9,546 bases of DNA from positions 1 to 9,546 of the forward strand of contig CAYOVG010000286.1 in NCBI GenBank assembly GCA_964407285.1, in the 5' to 3' direction. A program made the position numbers and the translations under genes. This DNA comes from CAYOVG01 sp964407285 (GTDB taxonomy: Bacteria; Desulfobacterota; Syntrophobacteria; Syntrophobacterales; Syntrophobacteraceae). Below are positions 7,322 to 9,546 of this stretch, in pieces. Every line of letters starts with the position of its first letter. The first letter of the stretch is position 1. The notes beneath the pieces were generated by a model that worked only from the letters and a program-made list of their open reading frames with translations, was not told the origin of the DNA and did not search any database.

Positions 7322-8230
7322 ATGGCCAGAGAAGTAAGAAGAAAAAACCTCGACGAGGATTTCCAGCTCAACGACAGCTTCGACGACAGCCTCTTCGAAA
7401 CCCTGGACAAAATGGACCAGGAGACGGGGTTTGACTCCACGCTCGACTCAACCATGTCCGGGATGGCGGAGAATTCCGATCTATCGGATACGATGGTTTC
7501 ATCCAGCCTGTCGAGTCTGTCGGATGACGACTTCACCGACACCGACGCGGGCAGCGGACCGAAATCCTCGGACAGGAAGAACCTTCTCGTTCTCGAGAAG
7601 AAGGAGAAGGGGGGCGCAGGGGGAGCGGGGGCGTTTTCCCTGGACGAGTTGGAAGGTTTCGGCGACGATGACTTCCAGGTCCCGGACCTGTCCGATCTGC
7701 CGGACATGACCGAAGGGGTGGAGAGCAAGACCGAAACGGAGCCGCCGGCGGACGAGCGACCGGAAGATGGGGTGCAGCCCTCCCCCGGGCGAGTCATGCT
7801 GCCCAAAATCATTATGATGGTTGTGGCCGGGTGCCTGGTAGCGGGGGGGGTGGCCTTCTTGGCATGGAAGATGGTGAACAAGCCCTCCAAAATCCAAGTG
7901 GTCACCGTGATCAAGAGACCCATATCGATTCCCCGTCACGAGGAGGTGTACGAATTCCTGATCCTGGCATCTTCACAGAAAGAAAGGGACCTGGTGTCGA
8001 TGGGGCTCGAATTTGAGTTCGTGGGACTCAAAATGCCGGATTTCTTTAAAAATGACCCCCTGCTGTTGCGAGATACGGTCTATCGGTTTTTGCTCGAGCA
8101 GAAACCTGCAAAAAATTCCGTCAACTCCTGGCAGAAGATTATCGAAAAGGATCTCTTCTCTCATCTTCAGAGTGTGTTGCCCGGGAGCCGCATCAGCTCC
8201 ATACGCATAAAGCATCTGGATAGATTGTGA
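7322..8230 (+). CDS. One-pass membrane protein with acidic cytoplasmic tail and FliL-like C-terminal domain
   Basis: This encodes a 302-residue protein with three parts. Residues 1-158 are very rich in Asp, Glu and Ser, without obvious fold, and carry related short acidic motifs such as DSFDDSLF, SDDDFTD and FGDDDF (118 is the last Phe). Residues about 162-184 form one hydrophobic membrane segment after PK and before WKMVNK, so the tail should be cytoplasmic and the C-terminus periplasmic. Residues about 205-302 have the layout of a FliL domain: a strand (LVSMGLEFEF), then NDPLLLRDTVYRFLLEQKP with R250-D251 where FliL has its RD..LL.LL.SK segment, a helix, and an end strand (SRISSIRIKHL). FliL sits at the basal body beside the stator and supports motor function. 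FliL is usually about half this size; the long tail is odd. Function by fold and context is inference. ATG 7322 has GAGG-type purines upstream. Confidence 0.6.
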   Translation: MAREVRRKNLDEDFQLNDSFDDSLFETLDKMDQETGFDSTLDSTMSGMAENSDLSDTMVSSSLSSLSDDDFTDTDAGSGPKSSDRKNLLVLEKKEKGGAGGAGAFSLDELEGFGDDDFQVPDLSDLPDMTEGVESKTETEPPADERPEDGVQPSPGRVMLPKIIMMVVAGCLVAGGVAFLAWKMVNKPSKIQVVTVIKRPISIPRHEEVYEFLILASSQKERDLVSMGLEFEFVGLKMPDFFKNDPLLLRDTVYRFLLEQKPAKNSVNSWQKIIEKDLFSHLQSVLPGSRISSIRIKHLDRL

Positions 8231-8252
8231 GGAATAGCGACAACATCTCTTC

Positions 8253-8258
8253 GTGGAG
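8253..8258 (+). promoter_or_regulatory. Ribosome binding site deciding the next gene's start
   Basis: GTGGAG ends six bases before the GTG at 8265. The in-frame GTG at 8253 is the first codon of this very sequence and has no good ribosome binding site of its own (the nearest, GAGGAA at 8229-8234, is 18 bases away). GTG 8265 is therefore the better start. Confidence 0.5.
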
Positions 8259-8264
8259 ACTCCT

Positions 8265-8768
8265 GTGGACTGGTTGAATGAGAAGGCGTATCTCATCGTT
8301 ATTTGTCAGATCCTCCTGGATCTGGGCCTCATTGTGCTCCTGGCCGTTTTCCTGGTGAAGCGTTCGAAGGCCCTTAAGGGTGCGGAAGAACTGACCAGTT
8401 CCCTGGAGAAGGTAATAGAAGAGACCAAGACGATCGCGGAGCAGTTCGACGCCAATTTGAATGAACGGCAGTCGGTGATGCAGCAGATCATCGCCAGGTT
8501 GGACCAGCAGATCCAGGAGGGGCAAAAGACATGCCGGCAGCTTGGAAGCGTGCAAAACGAGATCAAAATCCCTTCTCCTCAGCCTTCCGCTTCGCACCAT
8601 GCCGGTCACGCCCATTCCATGCCTTCCCCGCGAAACTCCGAGCAGCAGGAGATCTTTCGCCTGGCTCAGAAGGGGCATAGTGCGGAAGCCATTGCAAAGA
8701 GGCTTCAGAAGCCGGTTGGAGAAGTGGAGCTTATTCTCAATCTTCGGAGGTTGTCTTCCGAACCGTAG
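8265..8768 (+). CDS. Small membrane-anchored coiled-coil protein, DUF2802/SwrB-like
   Basis: This encodes 167 residues from the GTG at 8265. Residues about 8-31 form one membrane segment (LIVICQILLDLGLIVLLAVF), followed by KRSK, so the rest should be cytoplasmic. Residues about 38-98 are a likely coiled coil (EELTSSLEKVIEETKTIAEQ and following). A Pro/Ser/His linker spans about 103-125. Residues 129-167 form a compact helical end with LAQKGHSAEAIAKRL and GEVELILNLRR (152-162), a pattern I associate with DUF2802 and DUF6115 proteins and with the end of SwrB, all found near flagellar genes. In Bacillus, SwrB is encoded right after the flagellar sigma factor and promotes basal-body and export-apparatus maturation. 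Position and architecture match that here, but homology is judged by eye. It is probably the last gene of the operon, 34 bases after the preceding gene. Confidence 0.6.
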   Translation: MDWLNEKAYLIVICQILLDLGLIVLLAVFLVKRSKALKGAEELTSSLEKVIEETKTIAEQFDANLNERQSVMQQIIARLDQQIQEGQKTCRQLGSVQNEIKIPSPQPSASHHAGHAHSMPSPRNSEQQEIFRLAQKGHSAEAIAKRLQKPVGEVELILNLRRLSSEP

Positions 8769-8831
8769 GGGATCAAACGGGAATCGCGAATATTTGCCGA
8801 TCAGCTTTCGGAATACGATAAATCCCTGTTG

Positions 8832-8853
8832 TACAGCGCTTCCGGTTGCTGTA
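8832..8853. repeat. Short inverted repeat (hairpin or operator candidate)
   Basis: TACAGC at 8832-8837 is the exact reverse complement of GCTGTA at 8848-8853, with a 10-base loop; a G-T pair could extend the stem by one. No T-run follows, so it is not a standard terminator. It could be an RNA hairpin at the operon end or a protein-binding site. A 6-bp inverted repeat may also occur by chance. Confidence 0.35.
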
Positions 8854-8966
8854 ATATCGAGCATGAATAAGAAAAATCGAAAATTCTGGAAATAGTGATA
8901 ATCCTGGTCTGTTGATCTCCTGCTGCGAACCGAATGTTTTGGTTGAACTCTTTCCCGCTCCTGCCG

Positions 8967-8994
8967 TTGCCGGGAGTGTCCTTTTCGGTATTTT
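8967..8994 (+). promoter_or_regulatory. Candidate sigma-70-type promoter for the repeat-protein gene
   Basis: TTGCCG (8967-8972) and TATTTT (8989-8994) each match four of six consensus bases and are 16 bases apart. Transcription would start near 9001, giving an untranslated leader of about 28 bases that contains the ribosome binding site. The match is modest; this is a candidate only. Confidence 0.25.
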
Positions 8995-9014
8995 GTCTTG
9001 GTCCGACCCTATCT

Positions 9015-9020
9015 GAGGAG
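9015..9020 (+). promoter_or_regulatory. Ribosome binding site of the repeat-protein gene
   Basis: GAGGAG lies eight bases before the ATG at 9029, an ideal spacing. It supports 9029 as the start although the signal-like hydrophobic segment begins about 50 residues later. The inner ATG codons at 9173 and 9182 have no such site. Confidence 0.6.
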
Positions 9021-9028
9021 AGAGAAAA

Positions 9029-9546
9029 ATGTCATACGCCGCAATTCTGCCGCTCGTCGAAGGTCCAGGCGTCCCTGAGCGCAATGTGGGCGCGCTACAC
9101 CGAGGATATATCGGATGGAAGAGCCGGAGCAGGAGGCTTGGGTCCATCGCGGGCTTTCCATTGGGATTCAGCATGCCGACAATGATTGTCGCCATCTGCC
9201 TCGTACTTGGTCTCGCCTCCAATGCCTGCGCATCGTGGAGCACCGAATTCTTTAAATCGGGGATCAACGGTACCGTGTATGCGGTCGCCGTCGATTCGTC
9301 GGGATCTGTTTACGTAGGAGGATCCTTCACCTCGGCGACGGGAGAAGGAGGGACCATCCTCAGCAATATCGCCAAATGGGACGGCAGTTCGTGGTCGGCC
9401 CTGGGGTCGGGAGTGAGCGGCGTTGTCTATGCCCTTGCGGTGGACTCCGGCGACCACCTGTACGCGGGGGGGAGCTTCAGTACGGCGGGTGGAGGAACGG
9501 CAAGCCACATCGCCAAATGGAACGGCAGCTCGTGGTCGGCCTTGGG
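9029..9546 (+). CDS. Exported repeat (beta-propeller-like) protein, 5' part
   Basis: The frame is open from the ATG at 9029 to the window end (172 complete codons), so the gene is partial. Residues about 51-69 form a hydrophobic signal-like segment (TMIVAICLVLGLASNACA) ending in ACA before SW, a plausible signal peptidase I site. It is preceded by an unusually long 50-residue N-terminal region with a basic patch (KSRSRRL). The mature part is built of repeats with the pattern VYA-V/L-AVDS, LY.GGSF, then IAKW-N/D-GSSWSALG, of 50 and 47 residues. Such repeats resemble beta-propeller or delta-60-type repeat proteins of outer-surface or secreted location. Function is unknown. It is unlikely to be part of the flagellar operon: it is separated by 260 bases and has its own possible promoter. 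The inner ATGs at 9173 and 9182 would give a normal-length signal peptide but lack ribosome binding sites. Confidence 0.75.
   Translation, partial: MSYAAILPLVEGPGVPERNVGALHRGYIGWKSRSRRLGSIAGFPLGFSMPTMIVAICLVLGLASNACASWSTEFFKSGINGTVYAVAVDSSGSVYVGGSFTSATGEGGTILSNIAKWDGSSWSALGSGVSGVVYALAVDSGDHLYAGGSFSTAGGGTASHIAKWNGSSWSAL
9368..9546 (+). repeat. Near-identical intragenic DNA repeats, 141-bp period
   Basis: The 38 bases at 9368-9405 recur at 9509-9546 with only three differences (a first-position change that turns Asp to Asn, and two silent changes). Both encode IAKW-(D/N)-GSSWSALG. The period is 141 bases, 47 codons, so copy-number change would keep the frame. The array runs past the window edge. 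Confidence 0.8.

Larger units (their letters stand above)
8769..9028. other. Non-coding boundary between flagellar block and repeat-protein gene
   Basis: These 260 bases hold no gene I can support. They are less GC-rich than the flanks. A small inverted repeat (8832-8853), a weak candidate promoter (8967-8994) and the ribosome binding site of the next gene are the only signals. I see no strong rho-independent terminator, so transcription of the flagellar operon may end by rho or read into the next gene. Confidence 0.6.

Noticed and set aside
8743..8762. Hairpin (TTCGGAGG, loop TTGT, CTTCCGAA) as a terminator of the flagellar operon
   Set aside because: The 8-bp stem with one G-T pair is real, but it lies within the last codons of the SwrB-like gene and no T-run follows. 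It may affect RNA stability but is not a standard rho-independent terminator.
8773..8803. Sigma-28 promoter: GCCGATCA at 8796-8803 resembles the FliA -10 box GCCGATAA
   Set aside because: The nearest -35-like sequence (TCAAA at 8773-8777) is about 18-19 bases away instead of about 15, and TAAA is not matched. It could be a chance match.
8863..8895. Ten-codon frame MNKKNRKFWK in the boundary region
   Set aside because: It has no ribosome binding site and is the tail of an accidental frame; too short to support.
8952..8994. TTCCCG/CGGGAG stem followed by T-rich DNA as a terminator
   Set aside because: The stem is only six pairs with one G-T, the loop is 13 bases, and the T stretch is broken by C and G. 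The same bases fit a weak promoter equally well.
9119..9150. Twin-arginine (Tat) signal around SRRLGS of the repeat protein
   Set aside because: The two Arg are present but the hydrophobic residues required just after them are missing, and the hydrophobic segment begins too far downstream.
9185..9235. Lipoprotein signal at the SNAC sequence of the repeat protein
   Set aside because: The residues before the Cys (S, N, A) do not fit the usual lipobox, which needs Leu or a similar residue at -3. An ordinary signal peptidase I site at ACA fits better.

Overview
The window is one strand-uniform block of flagellar genes on the + strand, followed by the 5' part of an unrelated secreted repeat protein. 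It is GC-rich, with bacterial start signals and tight gene spacing. The gene set (fliQ, fliR, flhB, flhA, flhF, flhG, fliA, then two membrane proteins) and the protein sequences fit a Gram-negative, flagellated bacterium. I favour a member of the Desulfobacterota (former Deltaproteobacteria; a Syntrophobacter-like organism is possible), but this is judgement from sequence style, not a database result.

Layout. Positions 1-130 are non-coding as far as I can see and begin with a 7-bp tandem repeat cut by the window edge. Positions 131-4467 encode four membrane components of the flagellar type III export gate in order: FliQ, FliR, FlhB and FlhA. Positions 4457-6467 encode the SRP-type GTPase FlhF and the MinD-type ATPase FlhG, which overlap each other and flhA and set flagellum position and number. 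Positions 6505-7302 encode the flagellar sigma factor FliA (sigma-28). Positions 7322-8768 hold two genes that are harder to name: a one-pass membrane protein with a long acidic cytoplasmic tail and a FliL-like C-terminal domain, and a small membrane-anchored coiled-coil protein with a DUF2802/SwrB-like C-terminal motif. Gaps from fliQ to this last gene are at most about 59 bases and no convincing terminator interrupts them, so they probably form one operon.

Positions 8769-9028 are a non-coding boundary with a small inverted repeat and a weak candidate promoter. From 9029 to the window end an open reading frame encodes a probable exported protein whose mature part is made of about 47-50-residue repeats, like a beta-propeller. 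It continues beyond the window.

How they work together: FlhF and FlhG decide where and how many flagella form; FliQ, FliR, FlhB and FlhA build the export gate and its substrate-specificity switch; FliA turns on late flagellar genes. The FliL-like protein probably acts at the basal body or stator, and the SwrB-like protein may support export-apparatus or basal-body maturation. The least described part is this last pair of genes behind fliA. I see no mobile element, CRISPR array, tRNA or rRNA.
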